Assembly (NCBI RefSeq): GCF_016126015.1 | Contig: NZ_JAEFDB010000002.1 | Span: 186,001-250,000 of the forward strand | Source: Capnocytophaga periodontitidis | GTDB lineage: Bacteria; Bacteroidota; Bacteroidia; Flavobacteriales; Flavobacteriaceae | Length of the DNA stretch: 64,000 bases | Direction of reading: 5' to 3' | Part shown: positions 1-8,949 of the stretch, in pieces | Layout of the letters: each line of letters starts with the position of its first letter | Position numbering within the stretch: the first letter of the stretch is position 1 | The notes under the pieces: generated by a model | Database searches by the model: none | Told to the model about the DNA's origin: nothing | Seen by the model: only the letters and a program-made list of their open reading frames with translations | Program-made: the position numbers and the translations under genes

Positions 1-663
<663 letters not shown>

Positions 664-691
664 TTAGGTGTTATGTTTAGTTGTTAGGAGA

Positions 692-1003
692 TTAGATGAT
701 CCTATTAAGTATTTTTGTAGAATCTTCTTTTTGGTGTAAAAAAGCATAGACTAATACAGTTTTTGTTTCTTCAAAAATAACATAATGTATTGCTATTTTA
801 TATCTTTTAGTGTATAGTACTCTACTATTTTTGTATTTTTCAGGACGTATAAAAGGCATAGACTTAAGGTAGTCTAAGTTTTTTTGCACTTCATCAAAAA
901 CTTTATTGCCTAATCCTTCAGAATGTACATTGTATCTTATAATAATCCATTTAAGTTCTAATTCAGCCTCTGAAAGGAAAATTAGATTGTATTCCAAGTT
1001 CAT
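692..1003 (-). CDS. RelE/ParE-family toxin
   Basis: A 103-residue basic protein with the ParE/RelE layout: N-terminal beta-strand (EYNLIFLSEAELELKW), a long helical stretch, a central Pro-rich turn (SMPFIRPEKY) and a C-terminal sheet (KIAIHYVIFEETKTVLVYAFLHQ). Family members inhibit gyrase or cleave ribosome-bound mRNA; which activity applies cannot be told from sequence. It overlaps the upstream gene by 41 bp, the usual antitoxin-toxin order, so the two are almost certainly translated from one mRNA. The fold assignment is from visible motifs only. Confidence 0.8.
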   Translation of the reverse strand: MNLEYNLIFLSEAELELKWIIIRYNVHSEGLGNKVFDEVQKNLDYLKSMPFIRPEKYKNSRVLYTKRYKIAIHYVIFEETKTVLVYAFLHQKEDSTKILNRII

Positions 1004-1223
1004 CTCTTATACTTCTTTTTAGTTCTTCATACGTTATAAAGTCTTCAGGGTGGTTTTTGTATTTTTCAATACGTTCATCTAAAATGTGTTTGTGTGCTTC
1101 AGGAATTTCTTCTTCCTCATCCTCAATAGCTCTTTCGCGCAGGAATCGATACTCTTCAATAGGAAGGACAGCTAATATATCATTCCCTTGAAAATCTTTT
1201 ATGTATTGTACGGTTGAGTCCAT
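963..1223 (-). CDS. Antitoxin of the ParE/RelE pair
   Basis: An 86-residue acidic protein immediately upstream of, and overlapping, the toxin gene. The N-terminal segment (TVQYIKDFQGNDILAVLPIEEYRFLRERA) resembles Phd/YefM-type antitoxins, which bind DNA with the N-terminal half and neutralise the toxin with the C-terminal half. The very acidic EDEEEEIP stretch and the following helices fit a toxin-binding tail. A 15-bp perfect palindrome overlapping the -33 box upstream is a likely site for autorepression by this protein or by the complex. Confidence 0.75.
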   Translation of the reverse strand: MDSTVQYIKDFQGNDILAVLPIEEYRFLRERAIEDEEEEIPEAHKHILDERIEKYKNHPEDFITYEELKRSIRDELGIQSNFPFRG

Positions 1224-1254
1224 AACAAACTATTTAAATTATTGAAAGAAAGTG

Positions 1255-1293
1255 CAAAGGTAATCATTTTTAATAAATGCACAATAATTGTGC
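1255..1293 (-). promoter_or_regulatory. Promoter and palindromic operator of the toxin-antitoxin operon
   Basis: On the minus strand TACCTTTG (1255-1262) lies 19 bp from TTG (1282-1284), a good Bacteroidota promoter. A perfect 15-bp palindrome GCACAATAATTGTGC (1279-1293) covers the -33 box, so a bound dimer would block sigma access. Confidence 0.6.
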
Positions 1294-1493
1294 CTAATAA
1301 TTGTAGGGACAGCAATTTCACCGATAAATCTTATCAGCAATAAAATAGGTGTCTGTTAGCTTTTGTCAATTTTCTTTAATAAAGAATTATCATACATCTC
1401 TCATACTGTTAAATATATTTTTACTAATTTTGTCGCTATAATCTCAGTTATCACCTATATCTTTTTTTATAAAGAAAATGAAATAACATCATA

Positions 1494-1922
1494 ATGAAGA
1501 ATCATATCAAATATTTAGTATTAGCATTGCTTTTGTTGGGTTGCAAAAACTACAAGAGCCTTACAACGCAAATAGATAAAAATAAAGCGATACCTTACAA
1601 TCAGTATTCGCAAGAATTTCAAGCGTGGGAAGCTACGAAAAATATAAAGTTAGAAGATGCTTACCAAATACACTTAGGTTATGCTGCCAAAAATCAAGAT
1701 AAGATAAAACTTAAATCGACAAAAGGATACCCATTATACTATGTTTATGATGATTATTATATATTTTCAACCGTAACATATATTCATAAAATCGGTATTT
1801 TTAATTGTACAGGCATTTGGGTCAATGCAAATACGGGAGAAGTTAATTATGTTGAAGTTGATAAAAACCAAAATTTTCATACTGATATCTGGCTAACGTC
1901 CTATAATGGCAATAAGTTGTAG
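1494..1922 (+). CDS. Hypothetical lipoprotein, probably truncated by a frameshift
   Basis: A 142-residue protein with a signal peptide and lipobox (LLLLGC, Cys17), so it should be an outer- or inner-membrane lipoprotein. The mature part is rich in Tyr, Lys and Asn and has no motif I recognise. After the TAG at 1920-1922 a coherent reading continues in another frame from about 1916 to a TAA at 2060-2062 (about 48 codons, ending NYFFFDY) and stops 2 bp before the next ATG. That continuation has no start codon of its own, and adding one T to the TT at 1917-1918 would join it to this gene. The intact protein would be about 190 residues. The region is AT-rich and looks accessory. Confidence 0.6.
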   Translation: MKNHIKYLVLALLLLGCKNYKSLTTQIDKNKAIPYNQYSQEFQAWEATKNIKLEDAYQIHLGYAAKNQDKIKLKSTKGYPLYYVYDDYYIFSTVTYIHKIGIFNCTGIWVNANTGEVNYVEVDKNQNFHTDIWLTSYNGNKL

Positions 1923-2064
1923 CACAACGAGGAATAAAAAACTTTGATCACTTGGTAGGGGAAATAAAACATTATAATGAAAATTTGTATGAATTATTTA
2001 ATATTATAAGATCTCAATTTCCGTTTGATAAATTCACAAACTATTTCTTTTTTGACTATTAAAA

Positions 2065-2577
2065 ATGATTGTTATAATTACTGGAGCTTCACACACAGGT
2101 AAGACTTTTTTAGCTCAAAAGCTATTGGAAAAATATAAATACCCATATCTATCAATAGATCACTTGAAAATGGGATTAATTCGCAGTGGTTATACTAAAC
2201 TTACCTTAGAAAATGATAAAGCACTTACAGATTATATGTGGCCTATTATTCGTGAAATGATTAAAACAGCCATAGAAAACAAACAAAATCTTATCATTGA
2301 AGGAGCATATATTCCTTTTGACTGGGAGAAAGATTTTACAAAAAAATATCTCGAGGATATTAAATGTTATTGTCTTGTAATGAGTGAAAACTATATTAAA
2401 ACCCACTTTGATGATATAAAGAAATATGCAAAAGTCATAGAAAACCGTTTAGAAGATGATTGGTGTACAATGGAAAGTGTTTTAGATGATAATGCACAGT
2501 TTTTAGCCCTTGCAAAGAAACACAATACTAATTTTATACTGATTGATGATAAATATAAGGTAAATATTGAGCTATGA
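2065..2577 (+). CDS. P-loop kinase-like ATP-binding protein
   Basis: A 170-residue protein that opens with a Walker A motif (ITGASHTGKT, residues 4-13), followed by a helix and the strand YLSIDHLKMGL, where the Asp sits as in small-molecule kinases and zeta-toxin-like P-loop proteins. NLIIEGAYIP at about residue 74 fits a Walker B-like strand. The C-terminal lid region is less clear. The substrate is unknown. It starts 2 bp after the end of the frameshifted lipoprotein tail and overlaps a truncated reading frame at ATGATGA, so the three may have been one transcript. Confidence 0.65.
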   Translation: MIVIITGASHTGKTFLAQKLLEKYKYPYLSIDHLKMGLIRSGYTKLTLENDKALTDYMWPIIREMIKTAIENKQNLIIEGAYIPFDWEKDFTKKYLEDIKCYCLVMSENYIKTHFDDIKKYAKVIENRLEDDWCTMESVLDDNAQFLALAKKHNTNFILIDDKYKVNIEL

Positions 2578-2672
2578 TGAACTATGAAATTTTTGTTTTG
2601 GAGAGTCTTAAAGAGGCAGAGAAACAATATAGTTATTTGCTAATGGTGCGACGGGCGACTAACAGCAAGTAA
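2577..2672 (+). pseudogene. Truncated gene start, possibly of a ParE-type toxin
   Basis: An ATG at 2577 (a second ATG lies at 2574) overlaps the stop of the P-loop gene in the sequence ATGATGA, a coupling arrangement. The first about 20 residues (NYEIFVLESLKEAEKQYSYL) look like the first strand and helix of a RelE/ParE protein. From about 2633 the frame runs into the end of the convergent exporter gene and stops at 2672. I read this as the 5' remnant of a gene cut by a rearrangement. The family call is weak because only about 20 residues remain. Confidence 0.25.
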
Positions 2673-3844
2673 CTGAGGGCGCCTACTCCTATGCATATTG
2701 CCATTGCAAATACCATTGGGCGCTCAGAGGTGATGGCGAAAAGCGAGAGCACTGCCCCTACTACTGAACCGATACCAAAACGCAACATTCCTGTGAGTGA
2801 ATTGGCGGTACCCGCTACTTCGGGGTACATATCCAAAATGGCGGCATTGGCACTGCTGGACACTACCGATACCAAACCTACAAACATTGAAACGCCTGCC
2901 ACGGTAGCCCACAATCCCAAATGGAAAATACCGCATATCACCAGCCACGCTCCTGCAATGAGTTGGATAGTAAGCCCTAACCGCAACGATTTTTCTACAC
3001 CTATTTTGGTGACGAATTTGCCATTGAGCGAGGTTGCCGTCATCATTACAATGATGTTTAAAAGGAAGAAATACCCAAAGTGTTGAGGGGCTACCCCAAA
3101 GAGTTTGGTATACACAATAGAACCTGTGGTGATAAAGCAAAACATTCCCGAATAGGAAAGTGAATTGCAGAAAATATACCCCAATACCTTTTTATTGCTG
3201 AGGAGCTTGCCGTAAATACGCAAGGTGTTACCTATTTTTAAAGGAACACGCTTGAACTTAGGAAGGGTTTCTGGGATTTTATAACTCACTAAAAGTGCCG
3301 CCAAGAGTCCTAAAATCATCAGCACGTAGAAGATGATATGCCAATGAAACCAGTCGGTGAGGTGACCACCCAGTACGGGGGCGATGAGCGGGGCTATCAT
3401 CGTGACAATCATAATCATCGACATTTGGCGGGCGAACTCATTTTTGGCGAAAAGGTCGCGCAAGAGGGCACCCGTAACTACCGCCGGCGATGCTCCAAAA
3501 AAGCCTTGTACAAAGCGCAGTATATAAAAGTGATGGATGTGGTGAATTTGCGTAATCACTAACGACACCAATGCTGAGGTGATAATCCCGATGAGAATGA
3601 TAGGTTTCCGTCCATAACTATCGGAAAGAGGTCCCCAAAAGAGTTGTCCGAAAGCAAACCCAAGGGTAAAGAGTGCTAAGGTTTGAGGAATCATCTCTTC
3701 GGATACGTTCAAATCGTTAGCAATCTTTACAAAAGCAGGGAGATACATATCGATAGCCAGCGGGGTGAGCATTGATAAGAGTCCCATAATGAGGATAAAC
3801 AGTAGGTCGGGTTTTGAGTCTTTGAGTTCTTCGGGTTCTAACAC
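2633..3844 (-). CDS. Bcr/CflA-family multidrug MFS transporter
   Basis: A 403-residue inner-membrane protein with about 12 hydrophobic segments. The first helix PLAIDMYLPAF and the loop GPLSDSYGRKP (MFS motif A, near residue 70) are hallmarks of the Bcr/CflA branch of drug:H+ antiporters (DHA1), which export compounds such as bicyclomycin or chloramphenicol. The likely start is the GTG at 3842-3844, whose G is shared with the TAG stop of the metalloprotease upstream (TAGTG), so it is translationally coupled to it. The substrate is not predictable. Confidence 0.85.
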   Translation of the reverse strand: MLEPEELKDSKPDLLFILIMGLLSMLTPLAIDMYLPAFVKIANDLNVSEEMIPQTLALFTLGFAFGQLFWGPLSDSYGRKPIILIGIITSALVSLVITQIHHIHHFYILRFVQGFFGASPAVVTGALLRDLFAKNEFARQMSMIMIVTMIAPLIAPVLGGHLTDWFHWHIIFYVLMILGLLAALLVSYKIPETLPKFKRVPLKIGNTLRIYGKLLSNKKVLGYIFCNSLSYSGMFCFITTGSIVYTKLFGVAPQHFGYFFLLNIIVMMTATSLNGKFVTKIGVEKSLRLGLTIQLIAGAWLVICGIFHLGLWATVAGVSMFVGLVSVVSSSANAAILDMYPEVAGTANSLTGMLRFGIGSVVGAVLSLFAITSERPMVFAMAICIGVGALSYLLLVARRTISK

Positions 3845-6330
3845 TATTTTTTAGGGTCTTTAATACGTTCTATTTCCTTTATAATTTCTTGGTAGTGTAG
3901 ATGGTTAATAGATGACGCTGGTTCTTTGGCAAGAGCTTGTTTGGCGAAAGTCTCAATCATATCCAAATGCTGTAAGGCAAAGAGGCGCACATCGGATACT
4001 TGCTGTATGCTCGCAGCTTTACTGTTTTTAGCGTCGGCAGGTGCATTGATGAGTCTATCGATTTGAGAGAGGTACAAGCGTTCGATACCACGGCGATAAG
4101 TGTTCTGGCGTGCATCGGGGTTGTTGAGGGGTTTCCATACCGCTTTGAATACATCTTGCAGATATTCGTTTAGCGGATAAGGATTTTTGGAGGTGAGCGA
4201 TTGGTTATAAAGGTTATAGAGAGTTGACTCTCCTAAAAGCACACTCAGGGTAAGGTTTTGCATACTGATGATGTTCTTATCGGGGGTAGCGCCTGTTTTC
4301 TCTACTATTTCCTGAGGATATAACCACAAAGGCGCTTCAAAAAGTTCTTTATCTAAATAGTTTATAGCTTCTTTTACCTTCTCTTTGGGCACTTCTTTAT
4401 AGACTTCTTTCTCACCGATGATGCCTACATATCTATTGCCAATGTGTTTGAGCACGTGCTTCAAATAGCGGAAATACTGCATATAGGCAGCGGTTTGCAT
4501 TTCGTCGAGATGTTCGTATTTGTCGTTAGGCTGTTTAGTCCATTCGGGGAGGTGTTGCACAATATAGCGGAGGTTTTTTAATCCGTAGGTATTAGCTTTC
4601 ATCACGTTGTCCGAAAGATCTTCAGTTTGCGCACGAGGGTCTTCATCTTTGCCTTCTCCTCCGAACCACAATCGCGGATTGGCTTTGAGTTTTTGGGTAA
4701 CCATTTCGGCAAGAGATTCTTGTTCGGCATACTCGTCTTTATATTTGTTGCCATAATAGCGATATCCCCATTCGATTGCCCATTTGTCGTAGATACCTAT
4801 GCGCGGATAAAGTCCTTTGCTGTTAATATTGTCTTCGGGCTGTGCCACATAGTTAAAACGCGCGTAGTCCATAATAGAAGCAGTATGCCCATTGGCTTCA
4901 ACCCATTTTTTGTCGCGGAGTTTTTCGACAGGCGTCTGACTGCTGGCGCCCATATTGTGGCGCAAACCTAAGCAGTGCCCTATTTCGTGAGAGGAGACAA
5001 AGCGCACGAGGTCGCCCATTAGTTCCTCGTTGAACTCCATAGTACGAGCGCGTTTATCGACAGCACCTGCCTGAATCATATACCACTGATTGAGGAGTTT
5101 CATCACGTTGTGATACCAACCCACGTGACATTCTATAATTTCACCACTGCGAGGGTCGGCGATGTTAGGACCGTAGGCGTTACTTTTTTCGGAAGGGAGG
5201 TAGCGAATTACGTTGAAGCGTGCATCTTCTAAGCTCATAGAAGGGTCGTTAGGCCAAGGTTTTGCGACAATAGCCTCTTTGAATCCCGCTTGCTCAAAAG
5301 CTACATTCCAATCGTTTACGCCCAAAATGAGGTATTTTTGCCATTGTTTAGGCGTAGCAGGGTCGATATAGAACACGATTTGCTTTTTGGGGCGTACCAA
5401 CTGACCGCTGAGATATTTTTTGACGTCTTCTTTGCGAGGTTCTAAACGGAAACGGTGGATGTAATATTCAGTTTCGGTGCGTTGTTGCTGGTCGCTGAAC
5501 TTGATGTATCGGGTAGCGAAAAAGCCCACACGAGGGTCGAAAAGGCGTTTTTGCATAGGTGTTTTGGGTAAAAGCACCATAGAGATATTCAGCTCTAAGG
5601 TAACCGCCCCTACTTTGTTTGCCGAAGGAATGGTACTGGGTGAAGCACTGAACGTTTTGAGAGTATTGACCTCTACGTTGATAGGATAAGGACGTATATC
5701 GTCTACAAAAGAACGATCGGTAGCGATAGTGCCTATTTTCATTTGGGTTTTTGTATTCGATGAAAAAGAGGTAACGCTGTTGTCTTGCTTGAAGAAATCG
5801 GTGATGTCGATGAGCTGTGCTTTGGTTTTGGGGTTGCGCCCGATAACGGTGAATGATGCTACCACAGGATTTGCACTCGAATTGGCTACTGCTACCGAGA
5901 TATTATCGTCGGTACCGGCTTCTTGCAGATTGAGAAAAGAGCGCAAGAGGAGTGTTTTATCGCTTTTCTGCTCGAAATAGACGGTTTGTTCATTCACTTT
6001 CTCGCCTGCATAGAGTCCGAAGTTATGAGGGGCAGCTTTGAGGCGGGTTACGCATAGCAAAAAGCGATTGAGGAGTGAATCGGGGACTTCAAAGTACCAT
6101 TTCTCTTCAATTTTGCGGATCGTAAAGAGTCCGTTGCGCTCTATACCCTTTTTTTTGATGAGTTTAGCGTACTCTTCGGCGCGCTTTTGCTCAGGAGTTT
6201 TTTCGGGTTTTTCTGTTGTTTTGGTTTTAGTAGTATCTTTAGTAATGGTATCTTTCACTGTGGGCGTTTGCTGAGCGAAAACATAGGAGCTCATTCCCAA
6301 TAGTAGTGTATATAATATATATTTCTTCAT
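3844..6330 (-). CDS. Secreted zinc-dependent metalloprotease (DUF5117/DUF4953 type)
   Basis: An 828-residue protein with a Sec signal peptide (ends SSYVFAQ). A Lys/Thr-rich linker (residues 23-55) precedes the conserved domains. The zincin site SSHEIGHCLGLRHN (HExxHxxGxxH) lies at about residues 446-459. The order of N-terminal beta-rich domain, zinc domain and helical C-terminal part matches the large Bacteroidota metalloproteases annotated with DUF5117, DUF5118 and DUF4953, usually periplasmic or surface exposed. Substrates are unknown. It is the first gene of a two-gene unit with the MFS exporter; its 5' end lies 12 bp from the next gene upstream on the same strand. Confidence 0.85.
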   Translation of the reverse strand: MKKYILYTLLLGMSSYVFAQQTPTVKDTITKDTTKTKTTEKPEKTPEQKRAEEYAKLIKKKGIERNGLFTIRKIEEKWYFEVPDSLLNRFLLCVTRLKAAPHNFGLYAGEKVNEQTVYFEQKSDKTLLLRSFLNLQEAGTDDNISVAVANSSANPVVASFTVIGRNPKTKAQLIDITDFFKQDNSVTSFSSNTKTQMKIGTIATDRSFVDDIRPYPINVEVNTLKTFSASPSTIPSANKVGAVTLELNISMVLLPKTPMQKRLFDPRVGFFATRYIKFSDQQQRTETEYYIHRFRLEPRKEDVKKYLSGQLVRPKKQIVFYIDPATPKQWQKYLILGVNDWNVAFEQAGFKEAIVAKPWPNDPSMSLEDARFNVIRYLPSEKSNAYGPNIADPRSGEIIECHVGWYHNVMKLLNQWYMIQAGAVDKRARTMEFNEELMGDLVRFVSSHEIGHCLGLRHNMGASSQTPVEKLRDKKWVEANGHTASIMDYARFNYVAQPEDNINSKGLYPRIGIYDKWAIEWGYRYYGNKYKDEYAEQESLAEMVTQKLKANPRLWFGGEGKDEDPRAQTEDLSDNVMKANTYGLKNLRYIVQHLPEWTKQPNDKYEHLDEMQTAAYMQYFRYLKHVLKHIGNRYVGIIGEKEVYKEVPKEKVKEAINYLDKELFEAPLWLYPQEIVEKTGATPDKNIISMQNLTLSVLLGESTLYNLYNQSLTSKNPYPLNEYLQDVFKAVWKPLNNPDARQNTYRRGIERLYLSQIDRLINAPADAKNSKAASIQQVSDVRLFALQHLDMIETFAKQALAKEPASSINHLHYQEIIKEIERIKDPKK

Positions 6331-6342
6331 ATCTTTATAAAA

Positions 6343-7065
6343 TCAATCTAATTTTATTTCTTCACCTTCGTATTCCTTTCCGTTGTACTTTAGGTATTTT
6401 ATTTCTACTCGTTTTTCAGAAATTTCATCCTTACAGTCGCTATCACTAACTTTTGTTGTAAAGGTAACTCTATTTTTGATATTGAAATAGCCATTAGTTT
6501 TTTCGGTTTCCATTATGAACATAGAATCAAATATGTATTCATAGCCTTCGCAGTAATTAAAGTCACCTCTTGAAGCACTAAGTATGTAATTGTTCAATAC
6601 CTTTTTGAGTGTTTTTCCTTTCGGCAGAAATAAACTAAAATATTCCTCACCAGCAGGGTTAGGTCGGCTTTGGTTATGAGTAAACACACGAATACCAAAA
6701 GCGCGTTCACCTTCTGAAAGGATAAACTTTGCGGTATCAATAGCAATGCCATTTATTACAAAAGCATCGGAGACCCATTCACTTAAACCTTTATAAAAAC
6801 AGCTTATTTTTTGTTCTTTTATATTGAAAAGAACGATGTAAGCATCAATCCAACCATCGTCTTCAGTTCCATTTTTGACGGGGAAGACCATTACCATTGT
6901 ATTATTGTCATAAGGCAATATTCTCTCGTTGTATAAGTCGGTATCTATTTTTGATTTAGGTATAGAAAGGGCTTTTATGACCTTTTCAAAAACTTTAGGG
7001 TCTTTTTGAGCTTTGAGGCTAAAAGCACAACAAGTACATAGAAAAAAGGTTAGAAAATATTTCAT
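6343..7065 (-). CDS. Secreted hypothetical protein
   Basis: The reading frame is open to an ATG at 7128, but I place the start at 7065 because MKYFLTFFLCTCCAFSLKAQ is a clean signal peptide and the longer form would overlap the upstream gene. The 240-residue product has a mature part with no family that I recognise; DGWIDAYIVLFNIKEQKISCFYKG and the Tyr/Glu-rich C terminus suggest an all-beta fold. It is expected in the periplasm or outside the cell. It lies between the metalloprotease and the Fe-S oxidoreductase on the same strand. Confidence 0.6.
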   Translation of the reverse strand: MKYFLTFFLCTCCAFSLKAQKDPKVFEKVIKALSIPKSKIDTDLYNERILPYDNNTMVMVFPVKNGTEDDGWIDAYIVLFNIKEQKISCFYKGLSEWVSDAFVINGIAIDTAKFILSEGERAFGIRVFTHNQSRPNPAGEEYFSLFLPKGKTLKKVLNNYILSASRGDFNYCEGYEYIFDSMFIMETEKTNGYFNIKNRVTFTTKVSDSDCKDEISEKRVEIKYLKYNGKEYEGEEIKLD

Positions 7066-7114
7066 TTTTTTGATATTATAGTCAGACAAAAATAGATTGC
7101 GTTTTAGAGGGCGT

Positions 7115-7894
7115 TTAACATACTTCATTATTCATCATTAGCAATTCTGCTACATCATAGACTTTTATTTGGGTTTCTTTTTCTTTGGTTTTTACGCCAT
7201 CGGTCATCATCGTATTGCAAAACGGACAAGCGGTGGCGATGATATCAGGACGCACGTCGAGGGCTTGCTCGGTGCGCAATACATTGATTTCTTTATCTCC
7301 TTTTTCCGATTCTTTGAAGAGTTGTGCGCCTCCTGCTCCACAGCACATTGCGCGGGCTTTGCACTTTTTCATCTCTACCAAATCGGCTTCTAAGGAGGTG
7401 AGCAGTTCGCGGGGGGCGTTATACACTTTGTTGGCTCTGCCAAGGTAGCAAGGGTCGTGAAAAGTGATGCGCTTGCCTTTGAAGGTGCCACTTTCTATAG
7501 TGAGTCTGCCCTCATCGATAAGGGTTTTGAGTAACTCAGTGTGGTGCATTACTTCGTAATTCCCGCCCAGCGCAGGGTATTCGTTTTTGATAGTGTTGAA
7601 ACAATGCGGACAGGTGGTTACTATTTTGGTTACCTGATAGTTGTTGAGCACCTCGATGTTCATCATTGCCTGCATCTGGAAAAGAAACTCGTTGCCTGCG
7701 CGCTTGGCAGGGTCGCCGGTGCAACTCTCTTCGGTGCCGAGTACGGCAAAGCGCACCCCTGCTTTTTGCAAGAGGTGGGCAAAGGCTTTGATAATGCGTT
7801 TAGCTCTGTCGTCAAAACTACCAGCACAGCCTACCCAGAAGAGTACTTCGGGGGTTTCGCCGCGAGCTGAGAGTTCTGCCATTGTTGGAATCAT
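7115..7894 (-). CDS. Fe-S oxidoreductase with two cysteine-rich CCG domains
   Basis: A 259-residue protein related to heterodisulfide reductase subunit B and to GlpC/LutA/GlcF. Two CCG repeats are visible: the first with WVGCAGSFD and TTCPHCFNTIKNEYP, the second with HDPCYLGR, CCGAGGAQLF and CPFCNTMM. In this family the repeats bind a [4Fe-4S] cluster and take part in electron transfer. It lacks the N-terminal ferredoxin domain, which in Bacteroidota is often encoded by a separate adjacent gene; none is in this window, so the partner must lie elsewhere. Cytoplasmic or attached to the inner face of the membrane. Confidence 0.85.
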   Translation of the reverse strand: MIPTMAELSARGETPEVLFWVGCAGSFDDRAKRIIKAFAHLLQKAGVRFAVLGTEESCTGDPAKRAGNEFLFQMQAMMNIEVLNNYQVTKIVTTCPHCFNTIKNEYPALGGNYEVMHHTELLKTLIDEGRLTIESGTFKGKRITFHDPCYLGRANKVYNAPRELLTSLEADLVEMKKCKARAMCCGAGGAQLFKESEKGDKEINVLRTEQALDVRPDIIATACPFCNTMMTDGVKTKEKETQIKVYDVAELLMMNNEVC

Positions 7895-7947
7895 AATAAT
7901 CTAATTTGAAAATTAGCAAATTCGGAAATTAGCAAATTTGGTAATTT

Positions 7948-7970
7948 GGCACGAGCTTGTAGCTCGTGCC
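7948..7970. repeat. Perfect 10-bp-arm hairpin
   Basis: Arms GGCACGAGCT and AGCTCGTGCC with a TGT loop, directly after AATTAGCAAATT-like repeats. A diverged copy lies at 8409-8431, on the other side of the neighbouring gene, so this looks like a dispersed hairpin element and not a gene-specific terminator (no T-run follows). Confidence 0.75.
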
Positions 7971-7986
7971 AGCAAAATGCTGTAGG

Positions 7987-8346
7987 TTATTTTACGATTT
8001 CTAAATCGCCATCTACAAAACCTACGGCTATATGTTCTACGTTAAAAAGTTTGATACTGTTTTCGGCTACTATTTCTTTAAGTATTTCGGTAATCATCGA
8101 GAGGACTTGTTCCCAATGTACTTCTTCAGGGATTTCATCTAAAGGTAAAAAGCAGTCATCGGGTACAAAATCGTCATCGCAAGCCCAATCGGGGTCTTCA
8201 TCATCATACCAAGAAGAGCCTATGAGTTCCAATTCGTAAGGTTCGGAGATATTGAAGTTCAGTGCGACAATATCATTGGGTAAGGTTTCTTGACGATCTA
8301 TGCCAAGTAACCATTTTTTAATCTTGTTTTTAACGGTTTCTTTCAT
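7987..8346 (-). CDS. Acidic hypothetical protein
   Basis: A 119-residue strongly acidic cytoplasmic protein (WYDDEDPDWACDDDFVPDDC in the middle) with no signal peptide or membrane segment. Small acidic proteins of this type are often immunity or toxin-neutralising proteins, but nothing in the sequence proves that here. It is flanked on both sides by copies of the GGCACGAGCT hairpin, which suggests that it sits in a variable slot between core genes. Function unknown. Confidence 0.6.
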   Translation of the reverse strand: MKETVKNKIKKWLLGIDRQETLPNDIVALNFNISEPYELELIGSSWYDDEDPDWACDDDFVPDDCFLPLDEIPEEVHWEQVLSMITEILKEIVAENSIKLFNVEHIAVGFVDGDLEIVK

Positions 8347-8372
8347 TTTATGGTGTTATTAGAGATTTATAG

Positions 8373-8431
8373 GACGAGTCAGACGAGTCAGACAAGTCGG
8401 ACAGAATAGGCACGAGCTACAAGCTCGCGCC
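8373..8431. repeat. Short tandem repeat and degenerate hairpin
   Basis: A 9-bp unit GACGAGTCA occurs twice with a third, diverged copy (8373-8401), followed by GGCACGAGCT (8409-8418), ACA, and AGCTCGCGCC (8422-8431). The latter is a copy of the hairpin at 7948-7970 with one changed base. Confidence 0.6.
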
Positions 8432-8472
8432 AGCTAAAGACCAGCGAAAAAAACAATTAGCTAATTAGCTCA

Positions 8473-8904
8473 TTAGCAAATTGACTCATCATCAAATACT
8501 TCTACGGTTTGTTCTTTGAGGACAAAGTCGGTGAATTTGCCTTTGTAGCGGGTAGCTTTTACGATGTGATTGTCTATCCAATGATAGTTGCCTCCGCGGG
8601 GTTTGCCAAAGATGATGCCGTGATACTTAAAGCCGTGCTTTTTGAGCCATTGCTCGGTAACTTCGCGGTGTGCTTCGGTACGCGAGGTGAAAAAGTAAAT
8701 CACGTGACCTTCGTCATACCATTTGTTTACTTGTGCTAAGGCATCGGGGAATACCTCGGCAGTAGCCATACGCTCAGGTTCTTCGTTAGGAATATCCTCG
8801 CCTACCGTGCCGTCAATATCAATGAGGTAGTTTTTTACTCCCTCTGGCAATATAGGATTTTTATTGCCTTGAGCATCTTCTTTTAAGGTGAATTTTTCAG
8901 TCAT
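8473..8904 (-). CDS. HAD-superfamily phosphatase
   Basis: A 143-residue protein with HAD motif I (LIDIDGTVGED, Asp nucleophile and acid near residues 29-31), motif II (FFTSRTEAHR, about residue 73) and an acidic end of motif III (WIDNHIVK). The short length and cap-less layout fit small phosphatases acting on sugar phosphates or nucleotides, or LNS2-like members; the substrate is unknown. Cytoplasmic. It lies between repeat-rich spacers, 45 bp downstream of menB on the same strand, and is probably co-transcribed with it. Confidence 0.8.
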   Translation of the reverse strand: MTEKFTLKEDAQGNKNPILPEGVKNYLIDIDGTVGEDIPNEEPERMATAEVFPDALAQVNKWYDEGHVIYFFTSRTEAHREVTEQWLKKHGFKYHGIIFGKPRGGNYHWIDNHIVKATRYKGKFTDFVLKEQTVEVFDDESIC

Positions 8905-8949
8905 AATATTTGAATTAGCAAATTAGCAAATTTGGAAATTAGCAAATTG

